Positions 45,276-55,119 of a stretch of 64,000 bases of DNA are shown one piece after another. The notes beneath the pieces are model-generated. The model saw only the letters and a program-made list of their open reading frames with translations. It searched no databases and was not told the DNA's origin. Origin of the DNA: Paracoccaceae bacterium (GTDB lineage Bacteria; Pseudomonadota; Alphaproteobacteria; Rhodobacterales; Rhodobacteraceae); NCBI GenBank assembly GCA_958296035.1, contig OY282431.1, forward strand, positions 434,001-498,000, given 5' to 3'. Numbering within the stretch: the stretch's first letter is position 1; each line of letters begins with the position of its first letter. Position numbers and translations under genes: made by a program.

Positions 45276-46298
45276 ATGAAGTTTCGAACCTTTGCAGCCT
45301 TTGTTGGACCTTCAATGTTCCTCATGCTGCTGTTCATTGCCGCTCCGCTCATCAGCGTATTTTCGCAGAGTTTCTATGTGGACCAAAGTGTATTCGAAAC
45401 GGTCGAAGTCGAAGTCTGCACACCGGGGTTCCTGACCCAGACTTGCGAGATTGAACAGCGTACCCAGCCTTTACTTGATGAAGACGGCAAGCAAATTGTC
45501 AACACCGAGTTTGTGGGTTGGACCAGCTATCGCAACGTATTACGGCTCGGCGATGCCTGGGAGGCCCTGAGCGATCTGAACTGGTCGTCCTTCCAGCAGA
45601 TCGAATTCTGGAAGGCGTTGCGATTCACACTGACATTCACCCTCATTACATTGCCTTTGGCCATCGGCTTGGGTCTGCTGCTCGCCATTACTGTCAACAA
45701 TGTCACGAAGGCGTTGAAGGGACAGATCATTTTCATCTCACTGCTGCCGTTCATCATAACGCCGGTCATCGGAGCATTGTCAATCAGGTGGCTGTTTATC
45801 GGAGACGGCATCATGACCGCTTTCCTGGAATGGTGGCTTCAGCGCGATATTGCCATGTTTGCCCAAGCCTGGACCATCGAGTTGTTGATGTTGTTCTATC
45901 GCGTCTGGCATGTCGGACCGTTTGCGTTTGTAGTCTTCTACGCCGGATTGCAGACGGTCAACAACGACACCCTGGAGAGCGCCATTATTGACGGGGCCAG
46001 CCGCTTCGAGCGCTTGCGCTACGTCATTATCCCCCACCTGATGCCACTCATCGTGTTCGTTGCCCTGATACACCTGATGGACACCTACCGTGTGTTCGAG
46101 GAGATAGTTGGTTTCTCGTCGCAGGCACATGTCATCTCGCTGCAGTGGCTTACCTATGATTTCCTGACCCCCGATGAGGCAGGGAACCGCTCGGTTAGCC
46201 GCGCTTCGGCCAGTGCCATGCTGACCATGGTCGGCATCGTAATCCTGCTGATTCCGCTGCTACGCAAAACCTGGAACGATCACAGGAGAGCTCACTGA
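45276..46298 (+). CDS. ABC transporter permease (MalF-like)
   Basis: A 340-aa inner-membrane permease with about six hydrophobic segments and a periplasmic insert near residues 30-110 containing a CTPGFLTQTC Cys pair. The EAA loop that contacts the ATPase is ESAIIDGASRFERLRYVIIPHLMPL (residues about 231-255). The ATG follows a GGA-rich ribosome site. Its stop overlaps the start of the next permease by one base. Confidence 0.92.
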   Translation: MKFRTFAAFVGPSMFLMLLFIAAPLISVFSQSFYVDQSVFETVEVEVCTPGFLTQTCEIEQRTQPLLDEDGKQIVNTEFVGWTSYRNVLRLGDAWEALSDLNWSSFQQIEFWKALRFTLTFTLITLPLAIGLGLLLAITVNNVTKALKGQIIFISLLPFIITPVIGALSIRWLFIGDGIMTAFLEWWLQRDIAMFAQAWTIELLMLFYRVWHVGPFAFVVFYAGLQTVNNDTLESAIIDGASRFERLRYVIIPHLMPLIVFVALIHLMDTYRVFEEIVGFSSQAHVISLQWLTYDFLTPDEAGNRSVSRASASAMLTMVGIVILLIPLLRKTWNDHRRAH

Positions 46299-47455
46299 TG
46301 TCAGTTCCCAAGGCACTTCAAACGCCCCTCAGCCTCCGCCTGTCGTCTTCGGCATTCATCGTAATCTGGTGCCTGATCGCAGCCTTTCCAATCTTCTGGA
46401 TTGCCGTGATGAGCATCAAGGTTCCGATCGACGCCTTTGCGCCCAATCCAGTCAACGTCGTTTTTGGCCCGAAAACGATTGCCGACGGAAAGGGTTTGTC
46501 GATTCCGGACATCGTGATCGGTGTCCTGGCACTCTATTTCTTTGCCCGTTTCTGTATGCGAAACTTGCCACAGCTCGTCAGCCGCCACTCACCTCTGGGA
46601 TTGGTGGCACTAGGTTGGCTGGCCGCAGCCCTGTTAACCGGGCTGGCCTTCGCATTGATCTTTGTGATCGTGCTGCCGGCCGTTATGCAGGTTATCAATG
46701 GAGTCCTGGGAAGTTTCGGCAACCCAGTCCTGGGTTTCACTGCCGAGCATTATCAGGCAGTTTGGGTCGACAATAAGTTCTACCGCAATTTCATTAATTC
46801 GCTTATCGTAACCACGGGCGTGGTTACCGTGTCTCTGACTGTGGGAACTCTGGCCGGCTACGGGCTGGCGCGCTCGGGGTCCAATGTTGCCTTCTGGATT
46901 CTGATCGGGGCGCTGATTTTCCGTTCACTGCCCCACTCGGTCTTGGTGGCCGGCTACTTGCCTGTGTTCATCAACTCGGCGGAGATTCTGAAACCCATTC
47001 TTGGCGAGAATGCACCGACACTTTATGGTCAGCCTTTGGCGGTGATTGCTGTTCTGGTCTCGATAAATCAGCCTTTCACGATCTGGATGCTAAGGTCATT
47101 CTTCCACAACATTCCGGCTGACCTTGATGAAGCGGCCAGAGTGGATGGTTGCACACACTTCCAGGCCTTCCGATGGGTGATAATGCCTGTCATGTGGCCC
47201 GGCGTGATCACAACCGGACTGTTCAGCTTTCTGCTGGCCTACAATGACTTTCTGGTAACGTCCCTGCTGCTTGATGCACAAAATCAGACGATGGTTCCAG
47301 CCATTGCCGGGTACTTTAATCGTGAAACCACGACAACCGACCAGGTCGAGGCGGTTGCGGCCGCTGTATCAATCACCGCGCCACTGTTCTTGCTGGTTAT
47401 GGTGTTTCAACGACAGATCGTCAGCGGACTCACCGCAGGAGCCGTCAAGGGATAG
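46298..47455 (+). CDS. ABC transporter permease (MalG-like)
   Basis: A 385-aa permease with the EAA loop DEAARVDGCTHFQAFRWVIMPVMWPG (residues about 278-303). It is longer than usual MalG (about 280 aa) because of an extra N-terminal hydrophobic pair around residues 65-135. It overlaps the preceding permease stop (TGATG). The next gene begins 8 bp after its stop, so the operon continues into catabolic genes. Confidence 0.92.
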   Translation: MSVPKALQTPLSLRLSSSAFIVIWCLIAAFPIFWIAVMSIKVPIDAFAPNPVNVVFGPKTIADGKGLSIPDIVIGVLALYFFARFCMRNLPQLVSRHSPLGLVALGWLAAALLTGLAFALIFVIVLPAVMQVINGVLGSFGNPVLGFTAEHYQAVWVDNKFYRNFINSLIVTTGVVTVSLTVGTLAGYGLARSGSNVAFWILIGALIFRSLPHSVLVAGYLPVFINSAEILKPILGENAPTLYGQPLAVIAVLVSINQPFTIWMLRSFFHNIPADLDEAARVDGCTHFQAFRWVIMPVMWPGVITTGLFSFLLAYNDFLVTSLLLDAQNQTMVPAIAGYFNRETTTTDQVEAVAAAVSITAPLFLLVMVFQRQIVSGLTAGAVKG

Positions 47456-47462
47456 CTTCTGG

Positions 47463-48041
47463 TTGAATGAACAGCGAAATACACCGGGGGAAACTGCACC
47501 GCGGGCAGTTAGGAATCGGCGGCCTGATCAGGCGCAACTGACCAAGGGCACCGACCTTTCGAGAACCGAGGCAACCCGAACAGTCATTGAAGCAATGGTC
47601 GATGGTCTCAACGACCACCGGATTGACGACATCGGCGAGTTCTTTGCCGATAATTTCCGCTGGATCGGCAATCGGGGATGCGGCATCAAGAATGGTCTCA
47701 GGGAGTTTCAGGACAATTGGCAGCAGCCATTCCAGGCAGCTTTTTCCGAGAAGGTCTGTATTGACGAGGCGAGGCTCTTCATGGGTGAGTGGGCAGCGGC
47801 CTTCGGACGCCAGGAAGCAGTCCACTCGGGCTCGTTCATGGGTGTTCCTCCGACCGGAATGAAGGTTACCATCAGATATATGGATTTCTGGAAGGTTGTT
47901 GACGGCAAGATAGTCGACAATTGGGTTATGGTGGACTTTGCCGATGTGCTGTACCAGTTAGGAGTCGATGCATTCGATGGAAAGGGCTGGGAGACTCTTG
48001 ACAACGGTAACAGGAAGCCTCCCGCAAATAGTCTAGATTAA
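47463..48041 (+). CDS. NTF2-like (SnoaL/ester cyclase type) protein
   Basis: About 192 aa starting at TTG 47463 ([15 protein letters not shown]). The C-terminal 140 residues form a SnoaL-like fold: [46 protein letters not shown] and [45 protein letters not shown]. That last pattern (P-T-G-x-x-V.....D-x-x-x-x-x-x-G-K-I) is typical of polyketide-cyclase-like members. The fold binds small hydrophobic or polyol ligands, but catalysis is not implied. It lies between importer and dehydrogenase, so a role on the imported substrate is likely. Confidence 0.75.
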   Translation: MNEQRNTPGETAPRAVRNRRPDQAQLTKGTDLSRTEATRTVIEAMVDGLNDHRIDDIGEFFADNFRWIGNRGCGIKNGLREFQDNWQQPFQAAFSEKVCIDEARLFMGEWAAAFGRQEAVHSGSFMGVPPTGMKVTIRYMDFWKVVDGKIVDNWVMVDFADVLYQLGVDAFDGKGWETLDNGNRKPPANSLD

Positions 48042-48051
48042 TGAGGAAGTA

Positions 48052-49380
48052 GTGCCAGTAACACCCATCAAGCAAGGCAAGACGGATCAGGCGAAACTGG
48101 CCGAAGACCAGGTCGTTTCCGATCAGGTGCGCAAGATCATTTCTGATGTCGAGCGGCGGGGAGATGACGCCGTAAGGGATTTATCCGAGAGATTCGATGG
48201 TTATTCTCCGGAGTCCTTTCGTTTGTCGCCGGCCGAGATCGAGCGCTGTATCTCGAAGTTGTCCGGGCAGGAGATCCACGATATCCGTTTTGCCCAGTCG
48301 CAAGTTCGCGAATTTGCCCGCGTGCAACGGGAATCGATGCAGAACATCGAGATCGAGACTCTGCCCGGCGTGATTCTCGGGCACCGCAATATCCCGGTAA
48401 ACTCGGTTGGCTGCTACGTTCCCGGCGGCAAATATCCAATGGTGGCCTCGGCCCACATGTCGATTGTCACTGCCAGGGTTGCCGGTGTACCGCGCATTGT
48501 CGCTGCGACCCCCCCGGTAGGCGGAGAGCCCAGCCCGGCTGTCATCGCAGCCATGCACTTTGGAGGTGCTGACGAAATATTCGTCCTGGGAGGGGTACAG
48601 GCTGTCGCCATGATGGCCGCAGGAACCGCATGCTGCAAACGGGTCGACATGCTGGTAGGTCCCGGTAATGCCTATGTTGCCGAGGCAAAGCGGCAGTTGT
48701 TTGGTCGAGTCGGTATTGATCTGGTGGCCGGGCCGACGGAAACCATGATCATCGCCGACAACACGGTCGATGGTGAACTTTGTGCTACCGACCTGCTCGG
48801 ACAGGCAGAGCACGGTGTGAACTCGCCGGCCGTGCTCGTGACCAACAGCAGGCAACTTGCGACCGATACCCTGGAAGAGATCGAACGAATCCTCAAGATT
48901 TTGCCAACCGCAGAGCTGGCTGAGGCCAGCTGGCGCAACTACGGGGAGATCTATCTGTGCGATTCCTACGTTGAAATGCTTGCGGTATCGGAGCGGTTGG
49001 CTTTCGAACACGTTCAGGTAATGACTGACAGGGATGAATGGTTCCTCGACAATATGACCTCTTACGGCGCCCTGTTCCTTGGTCCGAGAACCCACGTCTC
49101 CAATGGTGACAAGGTCATCGGAACCAACCACACTCTGCCGACCCGCCGGGCCGGGCGGTACACTGGAGGTTTGTGGGTTGGGAAATTCCTCAAGACGCAT
49201 ACCTACCAGCGGGTGGTCACCGACGAAGCAGCCATCTTTGTTGGCGAGTATTGCAGCAGATTGTCGATGCTCGAAGGGTTCGTCGGCCACGCCGAACAGG
49301 CCAACATAAGATTACGCCGGCTTGGAAAACTAAACATCCCTTACGGCCAAGCTGCACCGCTCCGCCGCGTTCAGCATTGA
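48052..49380 (+). CDS. Histidinol dehydrogenase-family enzyme, sulfopropanediol dehydrogenase (HpsN)-like
   Basis: An NAD-dependent, zinc-type HisD-fold dehydrogenase of 442 aa. Features are [23 protein letters not shown] (residues about 115-137), [57 protein letters not shown] (ligand Gln and His), and a late [12 protein letters not shown]. The stretch with [26 protein letters not shown] resembles HpsN (2,3-dihydroxypropane-1-sulfonate 3-dehydrogenase) and other catabolic HisD paralogues more than HisD of histidine synthesis. No other his gene is nearby. A GTG start follows GAGGAAG. The likely reaction is oxidation of a primary alcohol to an acid on an unidentified polyol. Confidence 0.85.
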   Translation: MPVTPIKQGKTDQAKLAEDQVVSDQVRKIISDVERRGDDAVRDLSERFDGYSPESFRLSPAEIERCISKLSGQEIHDIRFAQSQVREFARVQRESMQNIEIETLPGVILGHRNIPVNSVGCYVPGGKYPMVASAHMSIVTARVAGVPRIVAATPPVGGEPSPAVIAAMHFGGADEIFVLGGVQAVAMMAAGTACCKRVDMLVGPGNAYVAEAKRQLFGRVGIDLVAGPTETMIIADNTVDGELCATDLLGQAEHGVNSPAVLVTNSRQLATDTLEEIERILKILPTAELAEASWRNYGEIYLCDSYVEMLAVSERLAFEHVQVMTDRDEWFLDNMTSYGALFLGPRTHVSNGDKVIGTNHTLPTRRAGRYTGGLWVGKFLKTHTYQRVVTDEAAIFVGEYCSRLSMLEGFVGHAEQANIRLRRLGKLNIPYGQAAPLRRVQH

Positions 49381-49409
49381 CCGAGGCCCGCAGCGGCGAA
49401 GGCGCCGGT

Positions 49410-50177
49410 ATGTTGGAGAAATCACTTCCTGCGATGCCGTCCTTTCGGCTCGACGGCAAGCGTGCTCTGGTAACCGGCGGCAGCCGGGGAATTGGTCTGG
49501 CCTGCGCTACGGCATTGGCCGACGCAGGCGCCGAAGTTCTCATTGCTGCCCGCCAGCGCCAACAAATAGAGCACGCCGTCAAGCTGCTTTTGAAAGCCGG
49601 TTACGCAGCAAGCGGCAGAAGTATCGATGTTACAGACGTCGATCAGCTGCGAGAGCTCTTTTCCCAGAGCGGTCCATTTGACGTGGCTGTGATTTCAGCC
49701 GGAATGGCGCGCCACAGCACGGCGCTAACGACGACCGAAGAAGACTATGACACGGTAATGGATCTGAATGTCAAGGCGGCCTTCTTTACTGCAGTCGAAG
49801 CTGCAAGGGGCATGAAGGGCCGTGGCGGCTCTATAATCCAGCTTTCCAGCCAGATGGGCCTGGTCGGTGGATACAGGAGGAGCGTCTACTGCGCCTCCAA
49901 GCATGCCATCGAAGGCATGACCAAAGCCATGGCCATCGAATGGGCACCCGAAAAGGTTCGTATCAATTCCCTTTGCCCGACCTTTATCCAAACCGAATTT
50001 ACGAGACGGACACTTGGCGACCCCGAGCGGCTTGCCCGCATCACCTCCATGATCAAGCTGGGACGGGTCGGGCGAACCGAGGATGTAATGGGTGCTGTCG
50101 TGTTTCTTTCTTCCGATGCTGCATCGCTAATCACCGGGACACACATTGTGATTGACGGCGGCTGGACCGCCGAATGA
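49410..50177 (+). CDS. Short-chain dehydrogenase/reductase
   Basis: A classical SDR of about 255 aa, NAD(P)-dependent. The cofactor motif is TGGSRGIG (residues about 22-29 from the ATG at 49410); other parts are the Ser in IQLSSQM, the active-site pair YCASK (Tyr and Lys), the adenine-loop D in IDVTD, and the C-terminal GTHIVIDGGWTAE. TTG 49377 overlapping the hisD-like stop and ATG 49434 are alternative starts. It is cotranscribed with the HisD-like enzyme and may act on the same polyol or its keto form. Confidence 0.9.
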   Translation: MLEKSLPAMPSFRLDGKRALVTGGSRGIGLACATALADAGAEVLIAARQRQQIEHAVKLLLKAGYAASGRSIDVTDVDQLRELFSQSGPFDVAVISAGMARHSTALTTTEEDYDTVMDLNVKAAFFTAVEAARGMKGRGGSIIQLSSQMGLVGGYRRSVYCASKHAIEGMTKAMAIEWAPEKVRINSLCPTFIQTEFTRRTLGDPERLARITSMIKLGRVGRTEDVMGAVVFLSSDAASLITGTHIVIDGGWTAE

Positions 50178-51251
50178 TTGCCGAAGAGTTTCATGCGCAA
50201 GAAAAGAATTGGCAGTAGCAGGCGGCAGTCCAGGTCGACGCGGGTGACCTCGCTCGACGTGGCTCGCCATGCCGGTGTCAGTCAGTCAGCCGTCAGCAGG
50301 GCCTTTACTGAAGGGGCTTCCGTATCGGATGCAATGTCCAAGCGGGTTCTGAAATCGGCCCGCGAAATTGGCTATCGTCCCAACGTCCTGGCGCGGTCGT
50401 TGATCACTGGCCGTTCAAACATGGTGGCCCTGGTCGTGGCATATCTGGACAATCAGTTCTATCCGGATGCGCTGGAGAGATTCTCACGCGCCTTTCAGGA
50501 ACAGGGCTATCACATTCTCATTTTCCTGACACCGAATGGATCAGACGAGAAGGCGCAAGCGGTGGTCGTTGAGTTGCTCGACTACCAGGTTGACGGCATA
50601 GTCGCAGCTTCGATCTCGCTTTCCGAAAGGCTAACGCGGCGCTGCCAGGAATCGGGCATTCCGCTTCTGCTTTTCAACCGGCACCAGGGAAAGGACGGGC
50701 CGGCCTCGGTTACCTCCGACAACTTCAATGGAGCCCGCAGAATCGCCAAGTTTCTCGTCGAGACAGGATACCGGCGAATCGCACATATTTCGGGCTGGCG
50801 CGGCTCTTCGACCGGCCGTGAGCGGGAAGACGGATTCCGCCAGGGGCTGGCCGAGTATGGCATGTCGCTCGTCGACTGCCGGGATGGAATGTACGACCGC
50901 CAGGTGGCGATGGAGATGGCTCGTCACATGTGCTCAATCGAAGCGCATCGACCGGACGCCATATTTGTCGGCAACGATCACATGGCATTTGGGGTGCTTG
51001 ACGTGCTTCGTCATGAACTCAACCTGAGGGTGCCAGAGGATGTGGCTGTGGTTGGTTATGATGATGTGGAAGCAGCGTCCTGGAAGTCCTACGATCTTAC
51101 AACATTCTCTCAGCCAATCGCTGAAATGGTAGACACAACCGTGGCAGAACTGCTTCAGCGTATGGAAACCCCGGACAAGCCATTCAGCCAGACAAGACTG
51201 CAGGGTGAACTGATCCTCCGGGGAACCACCGGCAGGAGGGAGAAAACGTGA
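50178..51251 (+). CDS. LacI-family transcriptional regulator
   Basis: A 357-aa repressor-type regulator. The N-terminal HTH is VTSLDVARHAGVSQSAVSRAFTEGASVS (residues about 23-50), with the hinge helix YRPNVLARSLITGRS. The effector domain is a type I periplasmic-binding fold (VALVVAYLDNQFYPDALERFS, FVGNDHMAFGVLDVLRHELNLRVPEDVAVVGYDD). The TTG at 50178 directly follows the SDR stop; ATG 50193 is an alternative. It is embedded in the operon, so it probably autoregulates through the operator at 42789-42806. Confidence 0.93.
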   Translation: MPKSFMRKKRIGSSRRQSRSTRVTSLDVARHAGVSQSAVSRAFTEGASVSDAMSKRVLKSAREIGYRPNVLARSLITGRSNMVALVVAYLDNQFYPDALERFSRAFQEQGYHILIFLTPNGSDEKAQAVVVELLDYQVDGIVAASISLSERLTRRCQESGIPLLLFNRHQGKDGPASVTSDNFNGARRIAKFLVETGYRRIAHISGWRGSSTGREREDGFRQGLAEYGMSLVDCRDGMYDRQVAMEMARHMCSIEAHRPDAIFVGNDHMAFGVLDVLRHELNLRVPEDVAVVGYDDVEAASWKSYDLTTFSQPIAEMVDTTVAELLQRMETPDKPFSQTRLQGELILRGTTGRREKT

Positions 51252-52219
51252 CCGGAAAAAAGCCCGGATACAGCCAGTTCCCCGAGTACATTCTCGGTAT
51301 TACACACGATATCTGGGAAGGTCGGGGGATCAATCTGTTGTACGACTATTACACCGAAGACCTACTCGTCCGATCGCCTGACGGTGTCGTCAGGGGCAAC
51401 GAGGCTGTAATCGCGGCCACGACCAGGACTCAGTGCGAATTCCCGGACCGACAGTTGTTGGGTGAAGACGTGATCTGGGACCAGACCGGTCCGGACAGCT
51501 GGTACTCTTCACATCGTATCATGTCTCTTGCCAGCTATACCGGTTCCGGCACCTACGGCGTCACCGGCGGCAAGATTCGGTACCGTGTCATTGCTGACTG
51601 CCACGCTGAACGGAGCGATAGATTCGGATGGCGAATCAATGATGAGTGGCTGGTTCGCGACCAGGGTGCGATCTTGCGCCAGTTGGGAATGGACCCATCC
51701 CAGTGGGCGCCGGCAGAGTCGACCAATCCTCTCGGGGCCAGGTCCCGGAAATGGTATCGTCCGGACATCAAGACACAAGTCGGACCCTATCAGGGGAAAG
51801 GCAATGAATGCTCCATTGGTCGGCACTATGCCGAATTGCTCACGGAAATCATGGGTGGTGGCTTTGCCGCAATCGCCCGCGAGTACGACCGGGCCTGCCA
51901 GCTTGAGGTGCCGGAAGGAAAAACCTGTCACGGCCATGATCAGGCAGCGCGTTTCTGGATATCGCTCAGGACGTCCTTTCCGGATGCCAGATTCACGATC
52001 GAGCATGTTCTCGGGCTGGAGGAGGCTGGCCTGCCTTCACGTGCAGCGCTGCGCTGGAGCCTTGAAGGCAAGGCGTCCGGAGCGGGTATGTTCCGCAGTA
52101 GTTCCGACAGTGAAGTCTACATAATGGGCCTGTCACATGCCGAATTCGGACCTCGCGGCTTGAGACGGGAGTTTGTGCTGTTCGACACGCTGGTCGTCTG
52201 GCAGCAACTTCGGGCCTGA
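51248..52219 (+). CDS. Tandem NTF2-like (SnoaL) domain protein
   Basis: A 323-aa protein with two NTF2-like units. The first (about 10-160) has DIWEGRGINLLYDYYTEDLLVRSPDGVVRGNEAVIAATT and INDEWLVRDQGAILRQLG. The second (about 185-320) has YAELLTEIMGGGFAAIAREYDRACQLEVPEG, FWISLRTSFPDARFTIEHVLG and RAALRWSLEGKASGAG. No signal peptide. The GTG start overlaps the lacI stop (GTGA). It is the second NTF2-like gene of this cluster, which suggests a repeated need for this fold on one pathway. Function unknown. Confidence 0.75.
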   Translation: MTGKKPGYSQFPEYILGITHDIWEGRGINLLYDYYTEDLLVRSPDGVVRGNEAVIAATTRTQCEFPDRQLLGEDVIWDQTGPDSWYSSHRIMSLASYTGSGTYGVTGGKIRYRVIADCHAERSDRFGWRINDEWLVRDQGAILRQLGMDPSQWAPAESTNPLGARSRKWYRPDIKTQVGPYQGKGNECSIGRHYAELLTEIMGGGFAAIAREYDRACQLEVPEGKTCHGHDQAARFWISLRTSFPDARFTIEHVLGLEEAGLPSRAALRWSLEGKASGAGMFRSSSDSEVYIMGLSHAEFGPRGLRREFVLFDTLVVWQQLRA

Positions 52220-52282
52220 TCAAATCCGCCTGGTCAGCATCAGCGCCAAGACAGCCAGTGTTTCACACATGAGGAGCAAGAC

Positions 52283-53245
52283 ATGACAGAAGATTACAAT
52301 TGTGTGCGCATTGTACGCTACGGCGAACTCTTGCCGTGCCGCACGGCATTTATTGACACCCATACGCCGGGTTCAAACCTCAAGGAGAACTTTACGATCG
52401 TGGGTGGCGGCGTTTCCGAAAACCCGGACCAGCATGTTCACATCGTAGACAAGCCGGGTTTCAATATCGGGGCCGCGGGCCAACCCCCAAAGTGTCACAA
52501 TTCATTGCATTCCCACCGGACGGCAGAGGTTTTCACCGTTTTGAAAGGGAAATGGCGGTTTTTCTGGGGAAGATGGGGAACAGCCGGAGAGGTGGTGCTC
52601 GAACAAGGTGATCTCTTCAACATTCCCACCGGCATGTTTCGCGGTTTTGAGAACATTGGACAAGAGTACGGAATGCTGCAGGCAATCCTCGGCGGAGACG
52701 ATGCCGGCGGAGGGGTTGTCTGGGCCCCGCAGGTCATAGAGGCTGCAAGTGACCATGGGCTGGTGCTTTCGGAAAACGGCAAACTCTACAACACTGGCAA
52801 AGGAGAAAAGTTGCCGGAAGGCGTTTCTCCTATGCCGCTTCTGACTGAAAGCGAGCTTGAGCAATTCGCAGAGCCGCCGATTGCGAGCGTAGTGCCGGGA
52901 TATGTCGCGCGGCGCTGGGACATGGTGGCGCGGTCGACAAAGGAGCCCGCAAGGGTCATTGGAAGGAACGGAATGATTGTGGACCGCCCAGGATTTGATC
53001 TGGACTTTCTTTCCGAACGCACCGATGCACAACACTACAACTGCAAGTACTATGAGGTATTCCTGGTCCGGGAAGGACACTGGAGGATCGGGTTTGCAGG
53101 AGATTCTGAAATCCTGGCTCCCGGCGACACCTGCCTGGTCTCCCCAGACATGGAACGCTCCTTAGAGGTTGCGGTCTCCGGAGAGGCAGGGTTGTTAAGG
53201 GTGAGGGGCAATGATGACCCGGCCGGGCCGACCTGGAAACCATGA
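52283..53245 (+). CDS. Two-domain cupin protein
   Basis: A 320-aa bicupin. The first barrel has LHSHRTAEVFTVLKGKWRFFWG (residues about 74-95, with metal-type His-x-His and Glu) and GDLFNIPTGMFRGFEN. The second has QHYNCKYYEVFLVREGHWRIGF and LAPGDTCLVSPDMER, with fewer His ligands, so only the first barrel is likely to hold metal. No signal peptide. It lies in the same direction as its neighbours with a 60-bp gap and an own ribosome site (GAGGAG). It could be an isomerase, lyase or dioxygenase; I cannot choose. Confidence 0.78.
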   Translation: MTEDYNCVRIVRYGELLPCRTAFIDTHTPGSNLKENFTIVGGGVSENPDQHVHIVDKPGFNIGAAGQPPKCHNSLHSHRTAEVFTVLKGKWRFFWGRWGTAGEVVLEQGDLFNIPTGMFRGFENIGQEYGMLQAILGGDDAGGGVVWAPQVIEAASDHGLVLSENGKLYNTGKGEKLPEGVSPMPLLTESELEQFAEPPIASVVPGYVARRWDMVARSTKEPARVIGRNGMIVDRPGFDLDFLSERTDAQHYNCKYYEVFLVREGHWRIGFAGDSEILAPGDTCLVSPDMERSLEVAVSGEAGLLRVRGNDDPAGPTWKP

Positions 53246-53297
53246 TTTCCAACTTATTTGTTGCAGTATCAGAGAGCAGGACAAAGGTTTTTGAAGC

Positions 53298-54419
53298 ATG
53301 GCGATCAAGACAACTCATGTAGGGAGCCTTCCACGCAATCAACAGGTCGTCGATCTCCTGTTCGCTCGCGAGCGGGGAGAAGGGTACGATAGGGTCGAAT
53401 TCGACCGGGTAATGACGAGGGCCGTGCAGGAAACGGTACGCAAGCAGGTCGAAGCAGGAATCGACGTTGTGTCCGACGGCGAAACCTCAAAGATTTCCTA
53501 TTCGACATATGTCAAGGATCGTTACACCGGATTCTCTGGCAATGCCCCGAGAACACCACCAGCGGATTTGCTGGCGTTCCCTGCCTACCTTCAAAAACTG
53601 GCCGAACAGGGTGGAACGGCCAAGTATTCTCGTCCGCGATGTACGGGCAAGATTGTCTCGAAAGGAAATGCCGAACTTCTCAAGGACATCAGCAATCTCA
53701 AGTCGGCAATGCGGCAGCACGGTGTCGACCATGGATTTATGAATGCAGCCTCTCCAGGAGTAATCAGCCTGTTTCTGCCTAATGATTACTGGCCCAGTCG
53801 CGAGCACTACCTTGCAGCCCTCGGTGAAGCCATGCATGAGGAATACCGGACGATAGTAAACAATGGTCTCTATCTCCAACTCGATTGTCCAGACCTGGCA
53901 CTCTCGCGCCACATGCAGTTCCCCGAGCTCAGTGATGGCCAATTTGTCGAAGTGGCCCGGCAAAACGTTGCAGTTCTCAATGAGGCCCTTTCGGACTTGG
54001 ATCCGGATCGCGTGCGCGTGCATATCTGTTGGGGAAATTATGAAGGCCCGCATGTTTGCGACATTGCCATGAACAAGGTCTTTGAGGTCCTGATGTCAGT
54101 CAATGCCTCCTACGTGCTCTTCGAAACTTCGAATCCCCGCCATGCCCACGAGTGGACAGTATTCCGCGACCGTCTGGCCGAGGTGCCGAAGAGCAAGGTC
54201 CTTGTGCCGGGTGTCGTCGACAGCACGACCAATTTTGTCGAACATCCGGAAGTGGTCCGACAGCGGTTGCAGCGATTTCTCGAGTTCTTGCCTGCCGAAA
54301 GGTTGATGGCCGGCACCGATTGCGGCTTCGGTACATTTGCCGGGTTTGGTGCTGTTGACCCGGACATTGCCTACGCCAAGCTGGCCAGTCTTTCTGCAGG
54401 GGCCTGCCTTGCCTCGTGA
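53298..54419 (+). CDS. Methionine synthase (MetE C-terminal)-like zinc methyltransferase
   Basis: A 373-aa protein of the MetE/YxjG catalytic-barrel family. It starts with TTHVGSLPR (residues about 5-13), the hallmark of this family. All four MetE zinc ligands appear present: His and Cys in VHICWGNYEG, Glu in VLFETSNPRH and Cys in AGTDCGFGT. It lacks the N-terminal half of full MetE, so it probably does not make methionine alone. It may transfer or remove a methyl or similar group from the cluster's substrate. It is followed by the hydrolase with a 10-bp overlap. Confidence 0.85.
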   Translation: MAIKTTHVGSLPRNQQVVDLLFARERGEGYDRVEFDRVMTRAVQETVRKQVEAGIDVVSDGETSKISYSTYVKDRYTGFSGNAPRTPPADLLAFPAYLQKLAEQGGTAKYSRPRCTGKIVSKGNAELLKDISNLKSAMRQHGVDHGFMNAASPGVISLFLPNDYWPSREHYLAALGEAMHEEYRTIVNNGLYLQLDCPDLALSRHMQFPELSDGQFVEVARQNVAVLNEALSDLDPDRVRVHICWGNYEGPHVCDIAMNKVFEVLMSVNASYVLFETSNPRHAHEWTVFRDRLAEVPKSKVLVPGVVDSTTNFVEHPEVVRQRLQRFLEFLPAERLMAGTDCGFGTFAGFGAVDPDIAYAKLASLSAGACLAS

Positions 54420-55119
54420 ACAGTGCCCCCTTGTGCTGCTGCCCGGCCATATGTGCGACGGGCGGGTGTTCGGGCCACAGCTGGCGGAATTGCGAATGCG
54501 GATTGGTACGATTGTACCTTCTGTTCCCACAGCCGACACTGTCGAGCAAATGGCGCTTGACCTGCTTGACGCTCTTCCGGAATGCTTTTTCCTCGCCGGC
54601 CACTCAATGGGCGGGATTGTTGCTATGGAGATGTACCGTGTCGCGGCCAGTCGAATTTGCGGCCTGGCACTCATCTCGACAAACCACCGGGCCGAAAGCA
54701 GCGACATTAACGAATTGCGACAGCAACGTATCGCTCGGGTCAACAATGGGCAGCTCGTGGCTGTCATGCGTGACGAAATGAAACCCGCCTATCTGGCCGA
54801 CACGCCCCACAAGAGTGCAATACTTGATCTCATTATGAAAATGGCGGTTGAACTCGGTCCGAAAGTATTTGCAAGGCAATCTGAGGCCATACGGCATCGG
54901 CAGGATTACAGCCATGTCCTGAAGAACCTGTATTTGCCGGTGGCTTTGATTTTCGGCACCGAAGACAGGCTTTGCCCGCCTGCCTACCATAGCGCCATGC
55001 ACCACATCCTGCCAAATTCCAGTCTCCAGGCTGTGCCGGGTGCAGGACACATTCCGATGCTGGAGCAGCCCGCGTCATTTTGTCACCATCTCTTCGAATG
55101 GCTGGAGACGAATTCATGA
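54409..55119 (+). CDS. Alpha/beta-fold hydrolase
   Basis: A hydrolase of about 236 aa starting at TTG 54409, overlapping the end of the MetE-like gene. It has LLPGHMCDGRVFGPQL at the N-terminus, the nucleophile elbow AGHSMGGIVAMEM (Ser), IFGTEDRLCP (Asp) and GAGHIPMLEQP (His). This is a complete triad of the esterase/BioH/MhpC type. The tight overlaps on both sides (the ATGA to the RraA-like gene) place it in the operon. Substrate unknown; likely an ester or C-C hydrolase. Confidence 0.85.
   Translation: MPREQCPLVLLPGHMCDGRVFGPQLAELRMRIGTIVPSVPTADTVEQMALDLLDALPECFFLAGHSMGGIVAMEMYRVAASRICGLALISTNHRAESSDINELRQQRIARVNNGQLVAVMRDEMKPAYLADTPHKSAILDLIMKMAVELGPKVFARQSEAIRHRQDYSHVLKNLYLPVALIFGTEDRLCPPAYHSAMHHILPNSSLQAVPGAGHIPMLEQPASFCHHLFEWLETNS

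Noticed and set aside
48052-49380. Assignment as hisD of histidine biosynthesis
   Set aside because: No his genes nearby, catabolic neighbours, and stretches typical of the HpsN-type paralogues.
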